Shown here: piece after piece, positions 54,130 through 62,941 of the stretch
Position numbering within the stretch: position 1 is the first letter of the stretch
How the letters are laid out: every line of letters starts with the position of its first letter
DNA from: Mucilaginibacter pedocola
GTDB taxonomy: Bacteria; Bacteroidota; Bacteroidia; Sphingobacteriales; Sphingobacteriaceae
Length of the DNA stretch: 64,000 nucleotides
Reading direction: 5' to 3'
Assembly (NCBI RefSeq): GCF_002013915.1
Contig: NZ_MBTF01000037.1
Coordinates: 124,001 to 188,000, forward strand
Translations under genes and position numbers: made by a program
Notes under the pieces: model-generated
Databases searched by the model: none
What the model was told of the DNA's origin: nothing
The model's input: the letters and a program-made list of their open reading frames with translations, nothing else

Positions 54130-57100
54130 ATGAGAGCGTTTTACAGTATTTTATTGGCGGCTTGCCTGCTATGCCTGCTTTCCTGCAAAAAGAAAACCCG
54201 GTTCGAGCAAATATCTTCCTCGCACTCGGGCATTCATTTTAAAAACGAAATAACCGAGAACGATTCTATTAACCCGTTGGATGTGGTAAACGTTTACAAT
54301 GGCGGCGGCGTGGGCATCGGTGATTTTAATAACGATGGCAAACAGGATATCTTTTTCTCGGGTAATATGGTATCAAACCGCCTGTACCTTAACAAAGGCA
54401 ACTTCGAGTTTGATGATATTACCGATGCTGCCGGCATAAGCGGTAGCGGGCGCTGGGGCCGCGGCGTGAGCGTTGTTGATATTAATAACGACGGGCTGAT
54501 GGATATTTACGTGTGTAACACCATTTATGCCGACTCTACCCGCCGTTATAATTTCCTGTACATAAACCAGGGGCTCGATAAAGATGGCATCCCTAAGTTT
54601 AAAGACATGGCCAAGGCTTACGGGCTGCAAGCGGGTACCGAATCTACCATGGCCAGCTTTTTTGATTACGATAACGACGGCGACTTGGATATGTACCTTA
54701 CGGTAAACAATGCCAGCGATAAGTACAACCCCAACATTTTTGGCGCAAACGAAACACGGGCAGCAAACATTATAACCGGCAAACTATTCCGTAACGATTG
54801 GGATGCCGCGTTGAAGCACCCCGTGTTTACCGACGTAACGGTAGCAGCGGGTGTTACTACAGCGGGTTTCGGCCATGCCGCATCTACTGTAGATTTTAAC
54901 GGAGATGGCTGGAAAGATATCTACGTATCAAACGATTTTATATCTAACAACACACTCTACATCAATAACCACGACGGTACGTTTACCGATCGTGCTAAAG
55001 AATATTTCAAACACACGTCTTTCAACGCCATGGGGCAGGATGTAGTAGACATTAATAACGACGGCCTGCCCGATGTGGTAGAGCTGGACATGAACCCCGA
55101 GGATAACTACCGTAAAAAAATGATGCTGGGGCCGAACAACTACCAGCTATTCGAAAATTTTGATTTATACGGCCACCAATACCAGTATGTGCGCAATACA
55201 TTGCAACTAAACCAGGGGCCAAGGCTTGGCCAGCAAGGTGCAATTGGTGCACCCACTTTTGCCGAAATTGGCTTTTTAAGCGGCATTGCCCAAACCGACT
55301 GGAGCTGGACCCCGTTGCTTGCCGATTTTGATAACGACGGGTTTAGGGACATGATAGTAACCAACGGTTTCCCCAAAGATGTATCCGACCGTGATTTCAT
55401 GACCTACCGCCAGGAGGCCTATGCTGCTGCATCAAAACAAACGGTGCTGAAGCAAATTCCCGAGATTAAACTACACAACTATGCTTTTTGCAACAATGGC
55501 AACCTTACGTTTAAGGATGTAAGTACCGATTGGGGCTTAGCGCTTCCCACCTTCTCTAACGGTGCCGTATATGCCGATTTGGATAACGATGGCGCCATGG
55601 ATATGGTGATAAACAACATTAACGATGAAGCACTGGTTTACCGCAATACCTCGCGCGACGATGCGGAGAAACTGGCAAACAACCAATACCTGCAATTCAC
55701 CTTTAAAGGCGAAAAACAAAATCTGAACGGGTTAGGTGCCATAGTTGATATTTACTACGATAAAGGCAAACAGCAGGTTTACGAGAACAACCCATACCGC
55801 GGCTACTTGTCGTCGGTACAAAATATTGCGCATTTTGGCTTGGGTAAGGCAAGCCTGGTAGATTCGGTAATAGTGAAGTGGCCCAATGGCAAACAGCAAA
55901 AACTGTTAAACGTAAAGGCCGGCCAAACCCTAAAGTTAAATATAGCCGATGCAGCGGATGGTAAAGTCCAAACTGTTCCCTTATATGCTGCTAAGGCACT
56001 TTTTACCGAGGTAACCGATTCTTTAGGCATCAACTTTAAGCATAAAGACATTGCGTTTATCGATTTCAATATTCAAAAGCTGCTGCCGCACAAACTGTCG
56101 GAATACGCGCCCGCTTTGGCCGTTGGCGATGTAAATGGCGATGGGCTGGATGATATGGTTATAGGCGGCGATTCTTATAACCCGGCGCAGGTATTTATAC
56201 AAAAGACAAACGGTGGGTTTAGCCAGCGTAGTTTGTTGGCAAATAATGTTTCTGCCACCAATTTAATAAAAGATACCGGGCTGCTTTTGTTTGATGCCAA
56301 CGGCGATGGCAAGCCCGATTTGTACGCGGCCAGTGGCGGCTACGAAGCCCAACCCGATGCCCCGCAGTACCAGGACAGGCTGTACCTGAACGATGGCAAA
56401 GGCAATTTTATTTTAGCTACCGATGCTTTGCCACAAAACTATACCAGCAAACTTTGTGTGCGCGGTTTCGATTATAATAAAGATGGCAAGCTTGACCTGT
56501 TTGTATCGGGCAGGGTGAAGCCATGGGAGTACCCCAAGCCGGTATCGAGCATTATACTACGTAATGATAGCCAAAACGGCAAAGCAAAGTTTACCGACGT
56601 TACCGCCGAAGTAGCGCCTGCTTTGAAAGATATCGGGCTGGTATGCGATGCCACCTTTACCGATTTTGATAACGATGGCTGGCCCGACCTGATGCTTGCA
56701 GGTGAGTGGATGCCCGTTACCTTCCTGAAAAATAACCACGGCAAGTTTACCAACGTAACCGCCAACAGCGGCATAGCAAACCAGCTGGGTTGGTGGAACT
56801 CGATAGTCGCCGGCGATTTCCGCCACACCGGCCGCACCGATTATATTGTAGGTAACCTGGGCCAAAACAGCCTGATGCAGGCGAACGATGAGTATCCGGT
56901 TTACATTACCGCGAATGATTTTGATAAGAGCAAAATTTACAGCGCCGTACCATCAACCTTTTTTAAAGATAAAGATGGCAAGATGAAGGAGTTTCCGGTA
57001 GAGGGGCGCGATGATATGCTGAAGCAGATGATCAGCCTGAAGAAAAAATACACCAATTACAAATCATTCGCTTTGGCTACCATGGATGAGATGTTCCCGG

Positions 57101-57702
57101 CCGAAACACGTAAGGGGGCGATAAGGCTAAAAGCAAATATGCTGAAGACCTGCTATTTGCGCAACGATGGCAACGGGAAGTTCACTATGATACCCATGCC
57201 GGTAGAAGCGCAGGTATCTGCAATTAACGGTATGGAAACCGGAGACTTTGACGGCGACGGCAACCTGGATGTGATAATGACAGGTAACGACTATGGCACC
57301 GAAGCTGCCATTGGCCGTTACGATGCCCTAAACGGTTTGCTGCTGAAAGGCGATGGCAAGGGCGGTTTTAAACCCCAAAGCATTTTACAAAGCGGTATTT
57401 ATATCCCCGGCAACGGCAAGGCTTTGGTAAAACTTCGCGATACAAAAGGGCAACTATTGTTAGCCGCAAGTCAGAACCGTGATGCGCTGAAAGTATTTAG
57501 ACTGAAAGAGCAAAACAGCAGCATTGCCCTGCAACCCGGCGATGCTTATGCCCTTATTAAATACAAAAATGGCAGCACACAGAAGCAGGAATTTTATTAC
57601 GGGCTGTCGTTCCTGTCGCAATCGGCGCGTTTTATTACGCGGACCGCTGATATGCAAAGTATTACGGTGGTTGGCCTTAACGGAAAACAACGTGTAATTT
57701 AA
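54130..57702 (+). CDS. FG-GAP/VCBS repeat and ASPIC/UnbV lipoprotein
   Basis: A 1190-residue lipoprotein (lipobox CLLSC, C19). It has twelve clear calcium-binding FG-GAP motifs of the form DxNxDGxxD (for example DFNNDGKQDIFF, DYDNDGDLDMYL, DFDGDGNLDVIM) in two groups, indicating two beta-propellers, with an ASPIC/UnbV domain between them (about 530-610; GLGAIVDIYYDKGKQ, IVKWPNGKQQKLL). Such proteins commonly follow SusC/SusD pairs in soil and marine Bacteroidota but have no established biochemical role; a surface glycan-binding or calcium-dependent scaffold role is likely. It lies 133 bp after the SusD-like gene. An alternative frame beginning at 54051 is a shadow. Confidence 0.9.
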   Translation: MRAFYSILLAACLLCLLSCKKKTRFEQISSSHSGIHFKNEITENDSINPLDVVNVYNGGGVGIGDFNNDGKQDIFFSGNMVSNRLYLNKGNFEFDDITDAAGISGSGRWGRGVSVVDINNDGLMDIYVCNTIYADSTRRYNFLYINQGLDKDGIPKFKDMAKAYGLQAGTESTMASFFDYDNDGDLDMYLTVNNASDKYNPNIFGANETRAANIITGKLFRNDWDAALKHPVFTDVTVAAGVTTAGFGHAASTVDFNGDGWKDIYVSNDFISNNTLYINNHDGTFTDRAKEYFKHTSFNAMGQDVVDINNDGLPDVVELDMNPEDNYRKKMMLGPNNYQLFENFDLYGHQYQYVRNTLQLNQGPRLGQQGAIGAPTFAEIGFLSGIAQTDWSWTPLLADFDNDGFRDMIVTNGFPKDVSDRDFMTYRQEAYAAASKQTVLKQIPEIKLHNYAFCNNGNLTFKDVSTDWGLALPTFSNGAVYADLDNDGAMDMVINNINDEALVYRNTSRDDAEKLANNQYLQFTFKGEKQNLNGLGAIVDIYYDKGKQQVYENNPYRGYLSSVQNIAHFGLGKASLVDSVIVKWPNGKQQKLLNVKAGQTLKLNIADAADGKVQTVPLYAAKALFTEVTDSLGINFKHKDIAFIDFNIQKLLPHKLSEYAPALAVGDVNGDGLDDMVIGGDSYNPAQVFIQKTNGGFSQRSLLANNVSATNLIKDTGLLLFDANGDGKPDLYAASGGYEAQPDAPQYQDRLYLNDGKGNFILATDALPQNYTSKLCVRGFDYNKDGKLDLFVSGRVKPWEYPKPVSSIILRNDSQNGKAKFTDVTAEVAPALKDIGLVCDATFTDFDNDGWPDLMLAGEWMPVTFLKNNHGKFTNVTANSGIANQLGWWNSIVAGDFRHTGRTDYIVGNLGQNSLMQANDEYPVYITANDFDKSKIYSAVPSTFFKDKDGKMKEFPVEGRDDMLKQMISLKKKYTNYKSFALATMDEMFPAETRKGAIRLKANMLKTCYLRNDGNGKFTMIPMPVEAQVSAINGMETGDFDGDGNLDVIMTGNDYGTEAAIGRYDALNGLLLKGDGKGGFKPQSILQSGIYIPGNGKALVKLRDTKGQLLLAASQNRDALKVFRLKEQNSSIALQPGDAYALIKYKNGSTQKQEFYYGLSFLSQSARFITRTADMQSITVVGLNGKQRVI

Positions 57703-57708
57703 GTATTG

Positions 57709-57718
57709 CAATCGATTG
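57709..57718. promoter_or_regulatory. CAATCGATTG palindrome upstream of the DUF1080 gene
   Basis: Same 10-bp palindrome as at 44093, here in the context TTGCAATCGATTGTA, 78 bp before the DUF1080 start. Candidate operator for a sub-operon of the last genes of the locus. Confidence 0.4.
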
Positions 57719-57795
57719 TATTTTTTATATATTTGGTGAAACTAAACTAAATTATGGCTGCTTGGGAAGCCCCGCCCAAGGCCCGATAAACTGAT

Positions 57796-59622
57796 ATGGT
57801 AAACAAACTTTACACAACTATGGGCCTGGCCTTGCTGGCTTCGGTATGCGCAACGCGGCCGGCCATTGCCCAGCTAAAAACGCAGGTGCCGTTGAGCAGC
57901 CTTTCGGCATTTACCAACCCTCCAAAAAATTGGGAGATAGATGGAAGCGTACATGCTGATATGGATAAGCAGAACGTTTTCAATCTTGGCAAAGGCACCG
58001 GAATACTGGTAAACAACGTTGACGAGAAAAATCCCGGGCACGACCTCTACTTCGGGCTTCGCCACGGCGACCTCGACCTGGAACTGGATTACATGATGGC
58101 CAAAGGCGCTAACTCGGGCATATACCTGCAGGGCCTTTACGAGATACAATTGCTGGATAGCTGGGGTACGGTAAACCCAAAGTCGAGCGATAATGGCGGC
58201 ATTTATGAACGCTGGGACGATACCAAACCCGAAGGACAGAAAGGTTACGAGGGCCACGCCCCCAGGCAAAACGCCAGTAGGGCACCGGGCTTATGGCAAC
58301 ATATGCGCATATCTTTCCAGGCACCAAAGTTTGATGAGAAAGGATTGAAGATAGCCAATGCCAAAGTACTTTATATATGGTTGAATGGCGTACTCATACA
58401 GGAGAACGTAGAACTATCCGGTCCAACGCGTGGTGCTTACGATACTAAAGAAGCAGCCCTCGGCCCGTTACGTTTCCAGGGCGACCATGGTGCAGTGGCT
58501 TTTAAAAACATTAGCTACACCAATTTTGATAAACCACACCCAACGGTGGCAAACCTGCAGTACACGGTTTACAAAGGTAATTTTGGCGAGGAACCTGACT
58601 ATGCCAAATTAAAGCCCGAAGCACAGGGTACAACGCCGATACTTACCTCTAACGAAGTAAAACTTGCTAACGAGTATTTGCTGAAGTATACCGGCACCAT
58701 CCACATTAACGACGCAGGGGAGTACACCTTTAAACTCAGTATTCCCGGCGGTAAAGGTGCACTTAAGATCAATAACACAAGCGTTGTGCCTGTTTCTACC
58801 AACCGCGGTACGGGCGCAGTTACCCTGCCATCGGGCGATCAGCCTTTCGAGCTTTTCTACAGTAAGAATGTAGATTGGGCAAAATCGGCACTGGGCTTAA
58901 CCGTTGCAGGGTCCGGTGTGCGCGAGTATTTGCTGAGCGATGCAAATGTAAGCTCTAACGATGCGGTAGACCCGATACTCATTAACGCCACCGAAAACAC
59001 AGTGCTCCGCAGTTTTACCGACCTGCCCGGCGGTATCCGCGTAACCCACGGCATAGGCGTAGGCAGTACCGAACAATTGCACTACACCTACGATGCCGAT
59101 AAAGGCATGCTGGTACAAATATGGCGAGGCAGCTTCCTTGATGCTACCCCCATGTGGCATGAGCGCGGGGACGGTTCATCGCGCCCCGCAGGTTCCGTAC
59201 AATACTTTGGTAAGCCTGCACCCGGTTTAGCAAAACTGGCTACTGCCGATGCTGCATGGCCTGCCGATACCAATGGCACGGCTTATAAACCCAAGGGCTA
59301 TACGCTGGATAAGGATACCCGCCCCACTTTTAAATATTGGATATACGGCGCATTAGTTACCGATGCCAGCACAGTAATACCCGGCGGGCAAGGCTTGCAC
59401 CGCGAGGTAAATGTATCGGCACCGGTAGAGGGCTTAACCATGCGTTTAGCACAAGGCAGCAAAATAGAGCAGTTGAAGAACGGCTTCTATACGGTTGATG
59501 ACCAATACTACATCAAGTTAGATGAGGGCACCGATGCCAAACCAACCATCCGTACGCAAGGCAGTACGCAGGAATTGGTAACGCCTATCAAACAAAAATT
59601 AACCTATTCTATCATTTTTTAA
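57796..59622 (+). CDS. DUF1080 (3-keto-disaccharide hydrolase fold) protein with PA14-like domain
   Basis: A 608-residue secreted protein. Signal peptide ends at TRPAIAQ. Residues about 30-240 form the concanavalin-like DUF1080 domain (GDLDLELDYMMAKGANSGIYLQG, YEIQLLDSWG, GPLRFQGDHGAVAFKNISY). Residues about 255-375 resemble a PA14-type beta-barrel (GTIHINDAGEYTFKLSIPGG). The last 220 residues (LPGGIRVTHGIG, MLVQIWRGSFLDATPMWHERG) were not recognised as a known domain. DUF1080 proteins cleave 3-keto-glycosides by hydrolysis or elimination. Only 9 bp separate it from the cytochrome c fusion gene, implying joint function. Whether the enzyme residues are intact cannot be judged by eye. Confidence 0.85.
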   Translation: MVNKLYTTMGLALLASVCATRPAIAQLKTQVPLSSLSAFTNPPKNWEIDGSVHADMDKQNVFNLGKGTGILVNNVDEKNPGHDLYFGLRHGDLDLELDYMMAKGANSGIYLQGLYEIQLLDSWGTVNPKSSDNGGIYERWDDTKPEGQKGYEGHAPRQNASRAPGLWQHMRISFQAPKFDEKGLKIANAKVLYIWLNGVLIQENVELSGPTRGAYDTKEAALGPLRFQGDHGAVAFKNISYTNFDKPHPTVANLQYTVYKGNFGEEPDYAKLKPEAQGTTPILTSNEVKLANEYLLKYTGTIHINDAGEYTFKLSIPGGKGALKINNTSVVPVSTNRGTGAVTLPSGDQPFELFYSKNVDWAKSALGLTVAGSGVREYLLSDANVSSNDAVDPILINATENTVLRSFTDLPGGIRVTHGIGVGSTEQLHYTYDADKGMLVQIWRGSFLDATPMWHERGDGSSRPAGSVQYFGKPAPGLAKLATADAAWPADTNGTAYKPKGYTLDKDTRPTFKYWIYGALVTDASTVIPGGQGLHREVNVSAPVEGLTMRLAQGSKIEQLKNGFYTVDDQYYIKLDEGTDAKPTIRTQGSTQELVTPIKQKLTYSIIF

Positions 59623-59631
59623 GAGGCAGCC

Positions 59632-61635
59632 ATGAAGAAGATATTTAAAGTTGGAAAAGTTAGAGAGGTTGTAGAAGTTAAAGAAGTTAGAATGGTTGGA
59701 AATGTTAGAAAAGTTGCGAAACTGGCTACCGTTATTGGTGTAATGGCTGCTGCGTTATTTTTGAACCAGCGCGCCTTTGCCCAGGCCGAATCGCCAAAAG
59801 AGGACGACTTTTTTAAGATAATGAAAGTTCCCGCGCCCGAAGGTACCATACTGGAAGTTGGCGGTTTATGTACTTTGCCCAACGGCAGCATGGCTGTAAC
59901 TACCCGCCGCGGCGATATTTTTATAGTAGAGAACCCTACCAGTCAGCGCCCGTTCTTCCGCAAATTCGCGTCGGGATTGCATGAGGTATTAGGTGCCGCT
60001 TATAAAGATGGTGCCCTGTACGTAGTGCAGCGCGGCGAGCTAACCAAACTGGTTGATACCGATATGGATGGCAAGGCAGATGTTTTCGAGACAGTATACG
60101 CATGGCCGCTTTCCGGTAACTACCACGAATACAGCTTCGGTCCTAAAATAGCGCCGGATGGTTCTTTCTTTGTAACGCTAAACCTGGGCTTCCCGCCCGA
60201 TTGGTGGCACCCTAAAAGCTTTGTGCCATACCGTGGCTGGGCTTTAAATATTAAGGAGGATGGCACGGTTACCCCCTGGGCAGCAGGTTTCCGCTCTCCA
60301 TGCGGTATCAGTATGATAGATGGCGAACTGTGGTACAGCGATAACCAGGGCGATTGGGTAGGCTCGGGCAGTATTATGCCGGTTAAAAAAGGTGCGTTTA
60401 TGGGTAACCCCGCCAGCCTGGTGTGGACCAACCTGCCAAACTCGCCGCTAAGCCTTACGCAGGAAAAATTCTTTGCCACCAACAACCCGCGCATCGAATT
60501 TGATAAATACGGTCAACCATTCAAACCACAAAACATCGTAAACGAAAAATTCAAAACCGAATTTGAGGCCAAAAAAGAAATACCCGAATTGCAATTACCT
60601 GCCGTTTGGCTTCCGCATGGTATATTGGGTATCTCCAATTCTGAGATCGTAAAAATACCCGAAGGTGCTTTTGGTCCTTTCTCGGGCCAGTTGCTGGTGT
60701 GCGACCAGGGGCAGAGTATGGTAGACCGTATATTCCTGGAGAAGGTGAACGGGGAGTATCAGGGTGCTGCATGGGCTTTCAGGAGTGGTTTCCAATCGGG
60801 TATAGTGCGTTTGGCCTGGCTGCCCGATGGCTCGCTGGTGGCGGGTGAAACCAACCGCGGCTGGGGTTCGGCAGGGGAGGCCACTATGGGGCTTCAACGC
60901 CTGATATGGAACAATCACATACCATTCGAGATGCGCGCTATCCGCGCCCAACCCGATGGCTTCGAGATAGAGTTCACCAAACCTGTAGACAGGAAGGTAG
61001 CTGAAGATATCGCCTCGTATTCGGTCGATAGCTACATCTATAAATACCATGGCGTGTATGGTAGTCCGCCGGTGAATAACGAGAAATGCCCCATCGTAGG
61101 CGTTAAGGTGTCGGAAGATGGCATGAAGGCGCGTTTGATAGTAAACAACCTGCGCCGCTACTATATCCATACCATTACGCTTGATGGTGTGCGCGATAAA
61201 GAGAATTACTTCAATTTGGTACACCCAACCGCTTACTACACGCTGAACAACATCCCCGAAGGTAAAAAATTAAGCATGAGTGAAGTGAGTACCAAAAACT
61301 CAGTGAAAGCAACAGCACCTGCTAAGCCTGCAGCCGCAAAACCGGGTATTAAAACTGCAGCAGTAGCTCCTGCAAAGGCACTTACTTACGAAGAGGTTAA
61401 ACCGCTATTGGCCAAAAACACCTGCTCGGCCTGCCATAACCCCAATACCAAACAGGTTGGCCCGGCATTTAAAGAAGTAGCTAAACGTAATTACAGCGTA
61501 GCGCAAATTATGGCATTAATAAAAAACCCGAAACCCGAGCATTGGCCAGAGTTTTCGACCCCAATGCCGCCCATGCCGCAAGTAACCGAAGCCGATGCCA
61601 GGAAAATTGCGACCTGGATAAGGACGTTGAAATAA
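59632..61635 (+). CDS. Beta-propeller dehydrogenase-like protein fused to cytochrome c
   Basis: A 667-residue protein. Residues about 60-450 resemble soluble sugar-dehydrogenase/PQQ-type or PVC-type beta-propellers (EVGGLCTLPNGSMAVTTRRG, AAGFRSPCGISMIDGELWY, GNPASLVW). After a beta-domain and an Ala/Pro/Lys-rich linker (about 560-585), a monohaem cytochrome c domain closes the chain: C598-S-A-C601-H602 and axial candidates M645/M648. It probably oxidises a sugar in the periplasm and passes electrons to the respiratory chain (inference). The N-terminus is odd: codons 5-27 (KVGKVREVVEVKEVR...) are a purine-rich GTTAGAAG-type repeat before the signal peptide core. An internal ATG at 59692 would give a normal signal peptide ending RAFAQ. 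Confidence 0.85.
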   Translation: MKKIFKVGKVREVVEVKEVRMVGNVRKVAKLATVIGVMAAALFLNQRAFAQAESPKEDDFFKIMKVPAPEGTILEVGGLCTLPNGSMAVTTRRGDIFIVENPTSQRPFFRKFASGLHEVLGAAYKDGALYVVQRGELTKLVDTDMDGKADVFETVYAWPLSGNYHEYSFGPKIAPDGSFFVTLNLGFPPDWWHPKSFVPYRGWALNIKEDGTVTPWAAGFRSPCGISMIDGELWYSDNQGDWVGSGSIMPVKKGAFMGNPASLVWTNLPNSPLSLTQEKFFATNNPRIEFDKYGQPFKPQNIVNEKFKTEFEAKKEIPELQLPAVWLPHGILGISNSEIVKIPEGAFGPFSGQLLVCDQGQSMVDRIFLEKVNGEYQGAAWAFRSGFQSGIVRLAWLPDGSLVAGETNRGWGSAGEATMGLQRLIWNNHIPFEMRAIRAQPDGFEIEFTKPVDRKVAEDIASYSVDSYIYKYHGVYGSPPVNNEKCPIVGVKVSEDGMKARLIVNNLRRYYIHTITLDGVRDKENYFNLVHPTAYYTLNNIPEGKKLSMSEVSTKNSVKATAPAKPAAAKPGIKTAAVAPAKALTYEEVKPLLAKNTCSACHNPNTKQVGPAFKEVAKRNYSVAQIMALIKNPKPEHWPEFSTPMPPMPQVTEADARKIATWIRTLK

Positions 61636-61657
61636 AAGCGAAGCTTTTTCTTCTTTT

Positions 61658-61761
61658 GGTTCCCCTCTCGAGAGGGGGCGCGAAGGAAAGTGAGAGGGAA
61701 GGGGTGTGTTAACCACAAAGCAATGAACGTTATGCATAGCGGCGAAACACACCCCCTCTCA
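61658..61761. repeat. Degenerate palindromic element GGTTCCCCTC...
   Basis: Starts GGTTCCCCTCTCGAGAGGGGG and contains GAGAGGGAAGGGGTGTGTT matched by AACACACCCCCTCTC at its right side. It is a diverged relative of the clean element at 63816-63935. It follows the cytochrome fusion gene and a small AAAAGC/GCTTTT hairpin at 61634-61648. Confidence 0.7.
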
Positions 61762-61770
61762 CCGCCGCCT

Positions 61771-61885
61771 GTTCAAGCGTCCACGCTTGAACAAAAACCT
61801 TTGTAAGCGTCCACGCTTACTTTTTAAAATAAACACGGGAGCGCGGACGCTCCAAAACATGTTCAGTCAAGCGTGGACGCTTGAC
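61771..61885. repeat. Array of four palindromes with AGCGTGGACGCT core
   Basis: Palindromes at 61771-61792 (GTTCAAGCGT/ACGCTTGAAC), 61803-61820 (GTAAGCGT/ACGCTTAC, followed by TTTTT), 61838-61853 (GGAGCG/CGCTCC, decayed centre) and 61866-61885 (GTCAAGCGT/ACGCTTGAC). All share the centre GCGT-CC-ACGC or its complement. They occupy the gap before the second DUF1080 gene. Confidence 0.9.
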
Positions 61886-61924
61886 CGGGCGTAATAATTT
61901 ATGAACGGATCAAAACGAAGAAAC

Positions 61925-62695
61925 ATGAAAACGAAACACCTTTTTATAACCGCTCTGCTAGCCGCCACGTCCCTCGCCGCCAATGCCCAAAACGCCAAAC
62001 CCGAAGACACCGAGTTTTACACCCCTGTGCCTCCTGTGGTAAGCCCGGGTAAAGCAGCAAGCGATGCTCCATCTGATGCAATTGTGCTGTTCGGTGGTAA
62101 AAACCTCGACGAATGGGTGCTGGTGAACGACACCGCTGCAACAGATAAATGGCTGGTTGCCAAAAATGTGATCACTGTCGACAAAAAGAAGGGCGATATA
62201 CAAACTAAACGCAAATTCACCGATTTTCAGTTGCACATCGAATACCGCATCCCGGCAGACATAGAAGGTAGCGGGCAGGCACGCGGCAACAGCGGTATTT
62301 TCCTTGCCGCCCTGCCATGGGGTGCAGGTGGTTACGAATTGCAGGTGCTTGACAACTATAACAACAAAACCTACACCAACGGGCAGGCAGGCAGCATGTA
62401 CAAGCAGTCGCCGCCGCTGGCCAATGCATGCCGCAAACCCGGCGACTGGAACACCTACGACGTAGTATGGACGGCCCCACGCTTCAATGAGGACGGCACC
62501 GTGAAAACCCCTGCCCGTGTTACTGCGATACACAACGGTGTGCTCGTACAAAACAATTACGAATTGAAAGGAGATACCCCATACATCGGTGCGCCAAAAT
62601 ACCGCGCTCACGGCCCGGCACCTATCAAATTACAATCGCACGGCGACCCAAGCAAGCCTATCAGCTACCGCAATATTTGGGTAAGGAATTTGTAA
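61925..62695 (+). CDS. DUF1080 (3-keto-disaccharide hydrolase) protein
   Basis: A 256-residue secreted protein when started at 61925 (MKTKHLFITALLAATSLAANAQ), a good signal peptide; an in-frame ATG eight codons earlier (61901) is less likely. The rest is one DUF1080 domain with the usual order AIVLFGGKNLDEWV, RKFTDFQLHIEYRIP, ARGNSGIFLA, YELQVLDNYNN, DWNTYDVVWTAPRF, GVLVQNNYELKG and the final ISYRNIWVRNL. The conserved acidic and aromatic positions of the fold look intact. Family members act on 3-keto-disaccharides or 3-keto-glycosides. It is the second DUF1080 protein of the locus, separated from the cytochrome fusion gene by repeats, so it may be transcribed separately. Confidence 0.9.
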   Translation: MKTKHLFITALLAATSLAANAQNAKPEDTEFYTPVPPVVSPGKAASDAPSDAIVLFGGKNLDEWVLVNDTAATDKWLVAKNVITVDKKKGDIQTKRKFTDFQLHIEYRIPADIEGSGQARGNSGIFLAALPWGAGGYELQVLDNYNNKTYTNGQAGSMYKQSPPLANACRKPGDWNTYDVVWTAPRFNEDGTVKTPARVTAIHNGVLVQNNYELKGDTPYIGAPKYRAHGPAPIKLQSHGDPSKPISYRNIWVRNL

Positions 62696-62717
62696 GGATA
62701 GTAGCAGTATTTTCAAC

Positions 62718-62813
62718 TTTGTCATCCTGAGTGATAGCGAAGGATCTGTTAGCCACAAAGCAATTGCCACTTTGCAAATCGGCTAATAGATGCTTCGTCC
62801 CTCGGCATGACAA
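62718..62813 (-). repeat. 96-bp MITE-like dispersed repeat, copy 2
   Basis: Reverse-oriented copy of the element at 41464-41559: on the minus strand it reads TGTCATGCCGAGGGACGAAGC and ends with CTCAGGATGACAAA. The outer 30 bp on each side are nearly identical between copies, the centre is diverged. It is followed at 62908-62945 by a short CGGACTTTCCGACT tandem. Confidence 0.88.
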
Positions 62814-62941
62814 GCGGGTGCGTGGGGCATGGCAAGCCAGTCGACCCATAGCTTGCAGGGACTTCGCGCACCCTTCGACAAACAGGACGACGTATGATGT
62901 AAAATTCGTCTTTCGGACTTTCCGACTGCGGACTTTCGACT

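Noticed and set aside
54051..54242. Small gene overlapping the start of the FG-GAP lipoprotein
   Set aside because: It is in another frame of the lipoprotein signal region and has no family features.
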